From positions 1-64,000 of the forward strand of contig NZ_JACRUK010000013.1 in the NCBI RefSeq assembly GCF_014305155.1: 64,000 bases of DNA. The letters are read 5' to 3'. A model generated the notes under the pieces. The model searched no databases. It was not told the DNA's origin and saw only the letters and a program-made list of their open reading frames with translations. Shown here one piece after another: positions 9,033-17,680 of this stretch (position 1 is its first letter; every line of letters begins with the position of its first letter). Source of the DNA: Flavobacterium muglaense. GTDB lineage: Bacteria > Bacteroidota > Bacteroidia > Flavobacteriales > Flavobacteriaceae. The position numbers were made by a program, and so were the translations under genes.

Positions 9033-10115
9033 ATGAAAAATACTGCGCTTACGCACATACACGAAAGTTTGGGAGCAAAAATGCTTCCGTTTGCTGGATA
9101 CAATATGCCTATTTTATACGAAGGGGTGAATGCTGAACATGAAACGGTACGTAATGACGTGGGTGTTTTTGATGTTTCGCACATGGGAGAATTTTTACTT
9201 ACGGGTCCAAATGCTTTGGCTTTGATCCAAAAAGTGACTTCAAATGATGCATCCGTTTTAACGGTTGGTAGAGCGCAATATTCTTGTTTACCGAACAGTG
9301 ACGGTGGAGTTGTAGATGATTTGATTATCTATAAAATGAAAGAAGAGCAGTATTTATTAGTAGTAAATGCTTCGAATATTGAAAAGGACTGGAACTGGAT
9401 TTCGTCTCACAATGATTTAGGTGTAGAGATGAAAGACCTTTCGGAAGATTATTCTTTGCTTGCAATTCAAGGTCCAAAAGCGGTTGAAGCAATGCAATCC
9501 TTATCTTCAATTGATTTGGCTGCTATTAAATATTACCATTTTGAAGTAGCTGATTTTGCTGGAATTGACAATGTGATTATCTCGGCTACGGGTTATACGG
9601 GTTCAGGTGGATTTGAGATTTACTGTAAGAACAGTGAAGTAGAACAAATTTGGACTAAAGTTTTTGAGGCTGGAGCAGCTTTCGGAATAAAACCAATTGG
9701 TTTAGCAGCACGCGATACGTTGCGTTTAGAAATGGGTTTCTGTTTGTACGGTAATGACATTAGCGACACAACATCGCCACTTGAAGCAGGTTTGGGATGG
9801 ATTACTAAATTCACGAAAGAATTTACAAATTCTGAAAACTTGAAAAAACAAAAAGAAGAAGGTGTTACTAGAAAATTAGTCGCTTTTGAAATGCAAGAAC
9901 GCGCAGTACCAAGACATGACTACGAAATTGTTGATGGAACGGGTGCTGTAATTGGGATTGTCACTTCGGGAACTATGTCGCCTTCTATGAATAAAGGAAT
10001 TGGATTGGGCTACGTAACTATTGCTAATAGTGCAGTCGATAACGATATCTATATCCGTATACGTAAAAATGATGTTGCTGCTAAGGTCGTGAAATTGCCT
10101 TTTTACAAGAAGTAA
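9033..10115 (+). CDS. gcvT: Aminomethyltransferase (glycine cleavage T protein)
   Basis: The 360-residue protein is full length for GcvT. It transfers the methylene group from aminomethyl-lipoyl-H protein to tetrahydrofolate, releasing ammonia. It shows the family N-terminus ([20 protein letters not shown]), the D-V-S-H-M-G-E motif, [28 protein letters not shown], and the [19 protein letters not shown] folate-binding region. The other glycine cleavage genes are not adjacent, which is common in flavobacteria. The upstream gap of 540 bp holds a terminator and a repeat element. Confidence 0.95.
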   Translation: MKNTALTHIHESLGAKMLPFAGYNMPILYEGVNAEHETVRNDVGVFDVSHMGEFLLTGPNALALIQKVTSNDASVLTVGRAQYSCLPNSDGGVVDDLIIYKMKEEQYLLVVNASNIEKDWNWISSHNDLGVEMKDLSEDYSLLAIQGPKAVEAMQSLSSIDLAAIKYYHFEVADFAGIDNVIISATGYTGSGGFEIYCKNSEVEQIWTKVFEAGAAFGIKPIGLAARDTLRLEMGFCLYGNDISDTTSPLEAGLGWITKFTKEFTNSENLKKQKEEGVTRKLVAFEMQERAVPRHDYEIVDGTGAVIGIVTSGTMSPSMNKGIGLGYVTIANSAVDNDIYIRIRKNDVAAKVVKLPFYKK

Positions 10116-10238
10116 AAGGAATCAAAACAACTCATTTTAAACTTTTTTACTGGAATTAAATGTATTTTATGACGTGAAAGTTTGCTTATTTATAGTTCCT
10201 TTGTGTAACTTTATCTGATCCAAAAGCAAATTGTTTAT

Positions 10239-12278
10239 ATGTCCAAATTTACATTCGTATTTTTATTGTTGCCGTTTTTAGCCATCGCTCAAAATGATGC
10301 CCAAACATGTGAAATACTTTCTAAAATTAATACCCTAATTGAAAAGTATCATATACAACCTAAACCGATAGACGATAGTTTATCGGTTTTTGTGTTTGAT
10401 AATTTGATTGATAATCTTGATGATGGTCGAACGATTTTCTTAAAATCAGAATACGACCAACTTTCAAAAAAATACCGTCTGCAAATTGACAATTTTATTG
10501 CCAAAAAAAATTGCTATTTCCTGACTGATATTCAAAAAATCTACACCGCTAATTTATTGAGAAACCAAGCTGCTCTTGAAAAAATAAAATTAAGCGAAAT
10601 TGATTACTCCATTATCGATAGTATACGGTTTTACAAGAAAAACTTTCCTGTTTACCTGCAAAAAGAAGAGGTCCAAAAGGTCCTTACTAAAAAGTTACGC
10701 TACGACATCTTAGAAGATATTGCTTCTTCTAGCACCAATAAAGACAGTTTGAATTTGAATTTTAAGACACTCGAACACGAGGCTAAAAACCGAATAATAG
10801 ACAATGAACTTTGTAGAATAAGTGCCGTTTTAGAAAACAAAAACAACTTACAAGAGTTGTTGTACAATATCTTCTGTACCTACTTCGACCCACATACTGC
10901 TTACTTTAGTAATGATTCCAAGTCAAATTTTGTTGCTTCATTGTCCAAAGAGCATTTGTCACTGGGCATGAACGTCAGCCTTAATAAACAAAATGAGATA
11001 ATCATACAAAACATCGATACTAATGGACCGGTATTTAAAACAGGTCTAATAAAAAAAGGAGACCAAATTATATCCATTTCAAACTTAAAAGACACCTTAC
11101 AGGTTTCCTGTGCCGCTTTAGAATCGATTTCGAATATGATATTATCTGATTCGAATAAAAAAATTATTCTGACTTTAAAAAGAAATTCAGGCAAATCATT
11201 TGATGTTTTAGTCGAAAAACAACTAATCAAGGATGAGGAAAACTCTGTCTACAGCTTTGTAATTAAGCAACGTAGTAAAAAATATGGATACCTAAAAATA
11301 CCTAACTTTTATGGAGACCTTGAAGGAAACAATGGAAAAGGCTGTGCCGAAGATACCGCACTAGAAATTCTAAAGTTACAAAAGGAAAAAATCAAAGGCC
11401 TTGTAATTGACCTTACTGATAACGGTGGAGGGTCTATGGAAGAAGCCATAAAACTAGCTGGGATGTTTGTAGACTCTGGCCCTATCTCTATAGTTGTAGA
11501 CAACAGCAAAAAGCAAGAAGTGATCTATGACCCCTACAAAGGAATGATTTTTAAAGATCCTATTGTTGTACTTATTAACGGAAATTCGGCCTCTGCAAGT
11601 GAGTTTTTCTCTTCGATCCTCCAGGATTACAACAGAGCGTTCTTAGTGGGATACCCATCGCTAGGCAAAGCAACTATGCAGTCTATTTTGCCACTGGATA
11701 ATGATGACACTGAGAACTATGCCAAAGTAACCATCAATAAATTTTATCGCATAACAGGCAAAAGCCATCAAGGAATAGGTGTTATCCCTAACATAAAAAT
11801 GCCTACCGTATACGAAACCATTAACGCAAAGGAAAGTGATAGTCCTACTGCGCTAAAAAACGACAGTATTGCGAGTCAATTGCGCTACAGAGTATATATG
11901 ACAGATGACAGCGTATCCAAAATAGTGAACACAAGCACTAATAGAATCGCAGCGACACCATTCTATAATGATGTGATTCAAATGAATATTAAAATTGATG
12001 AATTATTAGAAAATCCCAAAGCAATTGTACCTATAACACTTGATGCTTTATTTGAGCAACAAACAGTTTTAACTCAATTATGGAAGGAAATTAGTATCCT
12101 TGAAAATCAGCCGAGCGATTTAACCATCAGCAACTCGAAAATCAACAACTTCTTACTGACACTCAATCCATCAGACAACGAAAACAACCTTTCTCAAATA
12201 GCCAATTTGAAAAAAAATTACTATTTACTGGAGGCAATATCCATCTTGGAAGATGTGAATACGTTGAAAAGTAACTAA
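10239..12278 (+). CDS. S41-family carboxy-terminal processing peptidase (Prc-like)
   Basis: The 679-residue protein has a signal peptide ending near AIAQ. Next comes the long helical N-terminal domain of Prc/tail-specific proteases (DDGRTIFLKSEYDQL), a PDZ domain around residues 235-325 (LSLGMNVSLNKQNEIIIQNI ... GLIKKGDQII), and the S41 catalytic core. The nucleophile lies in N449-S-A-S452-A-S-E, most likely Ser452, with the general-base Lys in YPSLGKATMQ. It should degrade or trim periplasmic proteins from the C-terminus. At 679 residues it matches the long Prc form. Confidence 0.88.
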   Translation: MSKFTFVFLLLPFLAIAQNDAQTCEILSKINTLIEKYHIQPKPIDDSLSVFVFDNLIDNLDDGRTIFLKSEYDQLSKKYRLQIDNFIAKKNCYFLTDIQKIYTANLLRNQAALEKIKLSEIDYSIIDSIRFYKKNFPVYLQKEEVQKVLTKKLRYDILEDIASSSTNKDSLNLNFKTLEHEAKNRIIDNELCRISAVLENKNNLQELLYNIFCTYFDPHTAYFSNDSKSNFVASLSKEHLSLGMNVSLNKQNEIIIQNIDTNGPVFKTGLIKKGDQIISISNLKDTLQVSCAALESISNMILSDSNKKIILTLKRNSGKSFDVLVEKQLIKDEENSVYSFVIKQRSKKYGYLKIPNFYGDLEGNNGKGCAEDTALEILKLQKEKIKGLVIDLTDNGGGSMEEAIKLAGMFVDSGPISIVVDNSKKQEVIYDPYKGMIFKDPIVVLINGNSASASEFFSSILQDYNRAFLVGYPSLGKATMQSILPLDNDDTENYAKVTINKFYRITGKSHQGIGVIPNIKMPTVYETINAKESDSPTALKNDSIASQLRYRVYMTDDSVSKIVNTSTNRIAATPFYNDVIQMNIKIDELLENPKAIVPITLDALFEQQTVLTQLWKEISILENQPSDLTISNSKINNFLLTLNPSDNENNLSQIANLKKNYYLLEAISILEDVNTLKSN

Positions 12279-12377
12279 AAAGGCGATTATTAACTTAATT
12301 TCTTGAAAAGAAGATACTATGTTTTTGGTAAAATAAGGAATAACTGTATTTTTGCAGTTCAAAATAATAATTTAGAA

Positions 12378-13091
12378 ATGGGAAGAGCGTTTGAATTCAG
12401 AAAAGGTAGAAAAATGAAACGTTGGTCAGCAATGGCTAAAGCATTTACCAGAATTGGAAAAGATATTGTAATGGCCGTTAAGGAAGGTGGACCAAATCCT
12501 GACGCCAATTCAAGATTAAGAGCCGTAATCCAGAATGCGAAGGCTGCAAATATGCCTAAAGATAATGTTGAACGTGCAATTAAAAAAGCAACCGATAAAG
12601 ATACTGCCAACTATAAAGAAGTACTTTTTGAAGGATATGCACCACACGGAATTGCATTATTGATCGAAACAGCTACTGATAATAATAATAGAACAGTTGC
12701 TAATGTTAGAAGTTATTTTAACAAATGTAACGGTACCATGGGAACACAAGGATCAGTTGAATTCATGTTTGACCATACCTGTAACTTCAGGATTCCTGCT
12801 GAAGGATTGGATGCTGAAGAATTAGAATTAGAGTTAATCGATTTTGGAGCCGAAGAAGTTTTTGAAGATGAAGACGGAATCTTAATCTACGCTCCTTTTG
12901 CTAGTTTTGGAACGATCCAAAAAGAATTAGAAAATCGTAATCTTGAAATTTTATCTTCTGGGTTCGAAAGAATTCCTCAAATCACTAAAAAACTATCTGA
13001 AGCTGAAATGGCAGATGTAGAAAAATTGATTGAAAAAATGGAAGAAGATGATGACGTTATGAACGTGTATCATACTATGGAAGAAGCATAA
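12378..13091 (+). CDS. YebC/PmpR-family protein
   Basis: An upstream TTG would extend the frame to 12303. The ATG at 12378 gives MGRAFEFRKGRKMKRWSAMA, the normal flavobacterial YebC N-terminus, and a 237-residue protein of family length. The family includes DNA-binding transcriptional regulators (PmpR) and, by more recent work, ribosome-associated factors that relieve stalling. The conserved FEGYAPHGIALLIE and the acidic stretch LELIDFGAEEVFEDEDG are present. A classic terminator follows 21 bp downstream. Confidence 0.93.
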   Translation: MGRAFEFRKGRKMKRWSAMAKAFTRIGKDIVMAVKEGGPNPDANSRLRAVIQNAKAANMPKDNVERAIKKATDKDTANYKEVLFEGYAPHGIALLIETATDNNNRTVANVRSYFNKCNGTMGTQGSVEFMFDHTCNFRIPAEGLDAEELELELIDFGAEEVFEDEDGILIYAPFASFGTIQKELENRNLEILSSGFERIPQITKKLSEAEMADVEKLIEKMEEDDDVMNVYHTMEEA

Positions 13092-13112
13092 ACTGTACTA
13101 CAATTTTATATG

Positions 13113-13139
13113 AAACTCCAGCTCCGGCTGGAGTTTTTT
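13113..13139 (+). terminator. Rho-independent terminator
   Basis: ACTCCAGC (13115-13122), loop TCCG, GCTGGAGT (13127-13134), then a T-tract: a textbook terminator for the YebC gene. Confidence 0.9.
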
Positions 13140-13170
13140 GTCTTAAAAACATTCCTTAAAAACAATACTC

Positions 13171-14028
13171 ATGTTATTTCTTATTTTAAGTATCCTTTGC
13201 AGTGTTACTGTAGGCGTGATTTTCAAACTAGGTCGCAACTATAGTTTGACCATTAGTCAAGTTGTATCTTGGAACTATGTCATGGCATTACTGCTTTGCT
13301 ACTTCTTTTTTACCCCCGATTTAACAATGATTGATAGCACCGCGCCTTGGGAAATCTACGTTCCGTTAGGGATTTTATTACCCACTGTATTTCTATTCCT
13401 TGCGGCTTCAATCAAGCACATGGGAATCGTAAAAACGGATGCTGCACAGCGCTTATCTTTATTTATTCCCATTCTTGCGGCTTGGTTACTATTTGATGAA
13501 GCATTTAATAGTACCAAGCTCGTTGCCTTCCTAATTGCCCTACCCGCTTTATTGTTGATTTTAAATAAAAAAACCGACAATCATAACAACAATTGGATCT
13601 ATCCTGCAGTGGTTTTAGTAGGTTTTGGAGCAATCGATATTTTGTTCAAACAAATCGCTTTGGCAACAAGCCTACCCTTTACAACTTCTCTATTTATAAC
13701 CTTTGGAATTTCTTTAATTGTTATTCTAGCTGTTGCTATGTATGAACTAATCGCAAAAAAAGCTACACTTAAAAGGAATAATCTCTTTTTTGGAGCTGTT
13801 GTAGGATTGTTTAATTTTGGGAATATCTTGTTTTATCTAAAAGCACATCAGGCTTTCGCCAAAAATCCATCGACGGTATTTGCGGCTATGAATATGGGCG
13901 TTATCATAATAGGAAGCCTCGTAGGTGTGTTATTATTCAAGGAAAAGCTCAACACTAAAAATTATATTGGACTCGCATTTGCGCTGATAGCAATCGTACT
14001 CATAACATTTTCACAGATGGCAAATTAA
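13171..14028 (+). CDS. EamA/DMT-superfamily transporter
   Basis: The 285-residue protein is almost wholly hydrophobic, with about ten predicted membrane segments in two EamA-type halves (roughly 1-135 and 150-285). Drug/metabolite transporters of this type export small molecules by proton exchange. The first half has ITLVGVIFKLGRNYSL-like and GIVKTDAAQRLSLF segments, and the second repeats the fold (SLVGVLLFKEKLNTKNYIGLALALIAIVL-like). The substrate is not predictable. It lies 79 bp after the YebC gene, separated from it by a terminator. Confidence 0.85.
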   Translation: MLFLILSILCSVTVGVIFKLGRNYSLTISQVVSWNYVMALLLCYFFFTPDLTMIDSTAPWEIYVPLGILLPTVFLFLAASIKHMGIVKTDAAQRLSLFIPILAAWLLFDEAFNSTKLVAFLIALPALLLILNKKTDNHNNNWIYPAVVLVGFGAIDILFKQIALATSLPFTTSLFITFGISLIVILAVAMYELIAKKATLKRNNLFFGAVVGLFNFGNILFYLKAHQAFAKNPSTVFAAMNMGVIIIGSLVGVLLFKEKLNTKNYIGLAFALIAIVLITFSQMAN

Positions 14029-14170
14029 TAAAAATTATTAGCTGTAAATACTGTTTATTATTACTATATTACTTCATTATTTAATTGTGAAATACAGCCT
14101 TATGAACTTCAGAACAAGCTAACGGACCACTTTGTTGAACCAGTTTTTTTTTAGATGGTTTCAAGTTCAT

Positions 14171-14178
14171 TATATTTG
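14171..14178 (+). promoter_or_regulatory. Candidate -7 box, long leader to the PLP enzyme gene
   Basis: TATATTTG matches the Bacteroidetes -7 consensus TAnnTTTG. No good -33 TTG lies at the usual spacing. If used, it gives a leader of about 225 nt before the ATG at 14409. The remainder of the 14029-14408 gap is AT-rich and holds only short frames. Confidence 0.4.
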
Positions 14179-14343
14179 CTTCATTTTGAAAATTAAAAAA
14201 ATAAGTAAATGAAACTTTTTTAGCGTTTAATAACCAACAAAGTGCTAAAAATCAGTTATTTAAAACCAAAAAATAGAATATTAAAGAACGAAATCAATAA
14301 TAGGTTACGAATACCATTAGGATAAAAATGCCGATTGAAGCAA

Positions 14344-14412
14344 ATGAAACTGACAATTATTCCTACTAAAGAATACCGTTCGCAAGAACATTATAAAATA
14401 TCACACTTATGA
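14344..14412 (+). other. 22-codon upstream ORF with ATGA overlap
   Basis: ATG at 14344 opens a 22-residue frame (MKLTIIPTKE...KISHL). Its TGA stop (14410-14412) overlaps the start codon of the downstream PLP-enzyme gene as ATGA. Such overlap is the usual geometry for translational coupling. It could be a leader peptide or chance; it has no recognisable domain. Confidence 0.3.
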
Positions 14413-16481
14413 CAAACAACATTTTAATTGAAAATCAATATAATAGAACAAGTTTATTCGAAAAAGAAAATGTCAACTACCTGGTTCGCATTTTAAAGAG
14501 ATTCAACACCGTACCGAAGGTAAATAACATCAATATTATTACCTCGACTACTCAACCTGATGTATTTAAAATAGTCCCTAATAAATCTATTATTATAGGT
14601 ACTGCTTTTTTAGACAAACCTATCTTAGCGTTGCTGTATTTACGTTACGGAATCGAATGGCAACTATGGTACAAAGCATTGAATAATGAAAGTAAAGATG
14701 CATTGCTATGCGATATTGCAGCGCTTGAAGTGATCAAAATATTTTATAATTTACTACCAAAAGACGATAAAGAAAAACTAGAAGATCTAGACTATTTATT
14801 GATCAATTTAATTAAAGAAGATAATAATTTACAAAAAGAATGTCCATCAAAAAATGAAGAGCTACAGGCTTTTCATGGTATTCATAATGCAAACACACAG
14901 CTTAACAAGTCTTGGAAAGCTGTAGTTGAAAATCTAGCCAAACCTACAGAATATCTATTGATGTCTGGAGGTGATCTTAGATTGAATATTGACGAAATTG
15001 AGTTATTAAACAAATACGGTTGCCGCCCGTTCCCGAGACCTGATGCTTTTACATTTGCTTCTTCTACGGCTTCAAGCGTGTCAAATTTTGCTTTTGATAA
15101 AACAGATAAAGTACGAAGTATTCTAATTAGAAATAGCTTAAAAAACGGATTTAAAGAAACGACTATCGCATTTTCGGAATTATTAAAAACAAACCTTCGA
15201 AAAATATTCAAATTAAATGAAGAGTGCGAAATCATTTTCTCCCCTTCAGGAACAGACTCTGCATTGCAAATTGCCGCAATAACTCAAATTATTTCTGACA
15301 AAGAAATTACACATATCCTTGTAGCCTCTGACGAAACGGGAAGCGGTGTTGCTGCTGCCTTGAAAGGATGTCATTTTGAAAATACAACAGCATTGAATCA
15401 TCCTATTAAAAAAGGAGATCAAATCGAAGGATTTAGAGATGTTGATGTGATTAAAATCCCTTTTAGAGATGAAAATGGCGACCTTAAATCGGCTCAACAA
15501 TTAGACGATGAAGTATTTAACGCTGTTTCTAAAACCAAAGAATTAGGAAGACATGTGGTGCTACATACCATGGATCAATCTAAATTAGGGTATCAAGCAC
15601 CTACTGATGAATTTATCAAAAAACTGAATGACTTGAAAGATTTATCAATGCAGATTATCGTTGATGGATCACAGTTAAGACTCGATCCTAAAGACATTCA
15701 GCATTATTTAAACAAAGGCTATATTGTTACTATTACAGGAAGTAAGTTTTTTACAGGACCTCCTTATTGTGGCGCTTTGATACTACCAAAAACGGTTAGT
15801 AAACTCATCAACTCTTCTAAAAACATTTTGCCGAAAGGCTTAACCCAATATTACAACCATTCTGATTGGCCTACTACATGGGCATGTGCCAATCAATTAT
15901 CCGAAGGATACAATTACGGTTCATACATGCGCTGGAATGCAGCCGTTGTTGAAATGGATCGCTATTATAAAACACCTATTTTATATAGGAATATGGGTAT
16001 TGAAATGTTTTGTGGCTTTGTTGACGACTCTATAAAAGAAGCTGCTTTTTTACAGCCTATTTATGGTGACGAGACTAACACGAAACGGTACAGCAGCAAA
16101 GAATTTGGAATTAGAAACATACGTACAATTTTCCCTTTCTTTATTTTTAAAGACAACGAAGTCCTCTCTGTTGAAAAAGTAAAAAAACTATACAGCTTGT
16201 TAAATTCTGATTTGTCTGACTCTTTTAAAGATTCATCTCTAGAAATCATTCGTCTTGCAGCACAAAAATGTCATATTGGTCAAGCCGTAAATGTAAAATA
16301 CTCGAATGAAATTGAAAGTGCCATTTTACGTATTAGTTTGGGTTCACGTGTTATCTCTGAAAGCTGGGTAAATAGAGACATCAGTTTGTTTTTTAGAAAC
16401 ATAGAATTACAAATGAGCCAAATAACAATTACAATTAAAAAGATTGAATTGATTCTTGATCACCCAGATTTATTAAATTAA
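14409..16481 (+). CDS. Large fold-type-I PLP-dependent enzyme, function unknown
   Basis: The 690-residue protein has an N-terminal region of about 200 residues without a recognised domain. A class-V-aminotransferase-like core follows: SPSGTDSALQIAA (phosphate-binding turn), VVLHTMDQSKLGY, I-V-D419-G-S-Q422-L-R-L-D (PLP pyridine Asp and the following Gln), and T-G-S-K446-F-F-T-G-P-P-Y (Schiff-base Lys446). These features predict a PLP enzyme acting on an amino acid or related amine; decarboxylase, desulfurase or transaminase cannot be separated by eye. It is convergent with a PLP-dependent cysteine-synthase-family gene and preceded by an overlapping 22-codon ORF. Confidence 0.65.
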   Translation: MTNNILIENQYNRTSLFEKENVNYLVRILKRFNTVPKVNNINIITSTTQPDVFKIVPNKSIIIGTAFLDKPILALLYLRYGIEWQLWYKALNNESKDALLCDIAALEVIKIFYNLLPKDDKEKLEDLDYLLINLIKEDNNLQKECPSKNEELQAFHGIHNANTQLNKSWKAVVENLAKPTEYLLMSGGDLRLNIDEIELLNKYGCRPFPRPDAFTFASSTASSVSNFAFDKTDKVRSILIRNSLKNGFKETTIAFSELLKTNLRKIFKLNEECEIIFSPSGTDSALQIAAITQIISDKEITHILVASDETGSGVAAALKGCHFENTTALNHPIKKGDQIEGFRDVDVIKIPFRDENGDLKSAQQLDDEVFNAVSKTKELGRHVVLHTMDQSKLGYQAPTDEFIKKLNDLKDLSMQIIVDGSQLRLDPKDIQHYLNKGYIVTITGSKFFTGPPYCGALILPKTVSKLINSSKNILPKGLTQYYNHSDWPTTWACANQLSEGYNYGSYMRWNAAVVEMDRYYKTPILYRNMGIEMFCGFVDDSIKEAAFLQPIYGDETNTKRYSSKEFGIRNIRTIFPFFIFKDNEVLSVEKVKKLYSLLNSDLSDSFKDSSLEIIRLAAQKCHIGQAVNVKYSNEIESAILRISLGSRVISESWVNRDISLFFRNIELQMSQITITIKKIELILDHPDLLN

Positions 16482-16511
16482 ATATACGCTATAACCATAT
16501 TTAGTGGTCTA

Positions 16512-16550
16512 AAAAAAGTCCCATTTGTAATTGCAAATGGGACTTTTTTA
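16512..16550. terminator. Bidirectional terminator
   Basis: AAAAAGTCCCATTTG ... CAAATGGGACTTTTTT, a long perfect stem with A/T runs on both sides, between the convergent PLP-enzyme and cysteine-synthase-family genes. Confidence 0.9.
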
Positions 16551-16569
16551 AATTAAATAAACTTGAACT

Positions 16570-17610
16570 TTATTTTATCATTTCGATTTTTTGAGCTTCT
16601 TCTTCGTTTACACTATCAAAGAACCCTTGTTCGTTCATCCAGTCATCACTAAATACTTTACTCATGTAACGTGAACCATGATCTGGAAAAATAGCAATTA
16701 CATTACTGCTCGCGTCAAATTCTCCTTCCTCTGCATATTGCTTGATGGCTTGCATAACTGCTCCAGAAGTGTACCCAACAAATAATCCTTCTTTACGAGT
16801 GATTTCTCTTGCCGTATGTGCACTTTCTTCATCGGTTACTTTCATGAATTTATCAATCACATCAAAATCAGTTGCAGATGGAATCAAGTTTTTCCCTAAC
16901 CCTTCAATTCTATACGGATAGATTTCGTCATTATCAAATTCTCTTGTTTCATGGTATTTTTTTAATACTGAACCAAAAGCATCTACTCCAAGTATTTTGA
17001 TATTTGGGTTTTGTTCCTTCAAGTATTTTGCGGTTCCTGAAATTGTTCCTCCAGTTCCGCTACAAGCTACAAGGTGTGTAATCTTACCATTCGTTTGTTT
17101 CCAAATTTCAGGACCCGTTGATTTATAATGTGCATCAATATTCAACTGATTGAAATACTGATTAATATACACCGATCCTTTCGTTTCTTCATGTAATCTT
17201 TTGGCAACATTATAATAAGAACGTTCATCATCTGCAGATACGTGTGCAGGGCACACATAAACCTTAGCGCCTAAACTACGTAACATATCAATTTTGTCCT
17301 TAGACGATTTTGAACTTACGGCAAGAATGCAATTGTATCCCTTGATGATACTTACCATTGCTAAACTAAATCCAGTATTCCCAGATGTTGTTTCAATAAT
17401 AGTATCACCCGGAGATAAAATTCCTTTTTTCTCGGCTTCTTCTATAATATATAATGCAATTCTGTCTTTCGAGGAATGACCTGGATTAAAAGCTTCTACT
17501 TTAGCATAAAAATTACCTTCTAATTTTTCGGTCACTTTGTTTAGCTTGATAAGAGGCGTATTGCCTATTAGCTCTAAAACGTTATTATAAGCATTTATTT
17601 CTTCTTTCAT
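16570..17610 (-). CDS. PLP-dependent cysteine synthase family protein
   Basis: I start it at 17610 ([20 protein letters not shown]); an in-frame ATG at 17634 adds eight residues. The 346-residue fold-type-II enzyme has the PLP lysine in H-S-S-K48-D-R, the SGNTG substrate loop, and SGTGGTISG binding the cofactor phosphate. It should catalyse beta-replacement on O-acetylserine, O-phosphoserine or a similar substrate. The C-terminus ([10 protein letters not shown] ... [15 protein letters not shown]) matches the cystathionine-beta-synthase-like branch lacking the CBS domains. Cysteate synthase, used for sulfonolipids in some Bacteroidetes, is an alternative that sequence alone does not exclude. 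Confidence 0.85.
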   Translation of the reverse strand: MKEEINAYNNVLELIGNTPLIKLNKVTEKLEGNFYAKVEAFNPGHSSKDRIALYIIEEAEKKGILSPGDTIIETTSGNTGFSLAMVSIIKGYNCILAVSSKSSKDKIDMLRSLGAKVYVCPAHVSADDERSYYNVAKRLHEETKGSVYINQYFNQLNIDAHYKSTGPEIWKQTNGKITHLVACSGTGGTISGTAKYLKEQNPNIKILGVDAFGSVLKKYHETREFDNDEIYPYRIEGLGKNLIPSATDFDVIDKFMKVTDEESAHTAREITRKEGLFVGYTSGAVMQAIKQYAEEGEFDASSNVIAIFPDHGSRYMSKVFSDDWMNEQGFFDSVNEEEAQKIEMIK

Positions 17611-17680
17611 AAAAAAATAGTTAATCGAGCTCATTTTTATTCAAACACGATAGGTTGCAAATTTAACTAAAAATTCCTAA

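Noticed and set aside
12303-12377. Upstream TTG start for the YebC gene
   Set aside because: The added residues are not part of YebC; MGRAFEF at 12378 is the conserved N-terminus.
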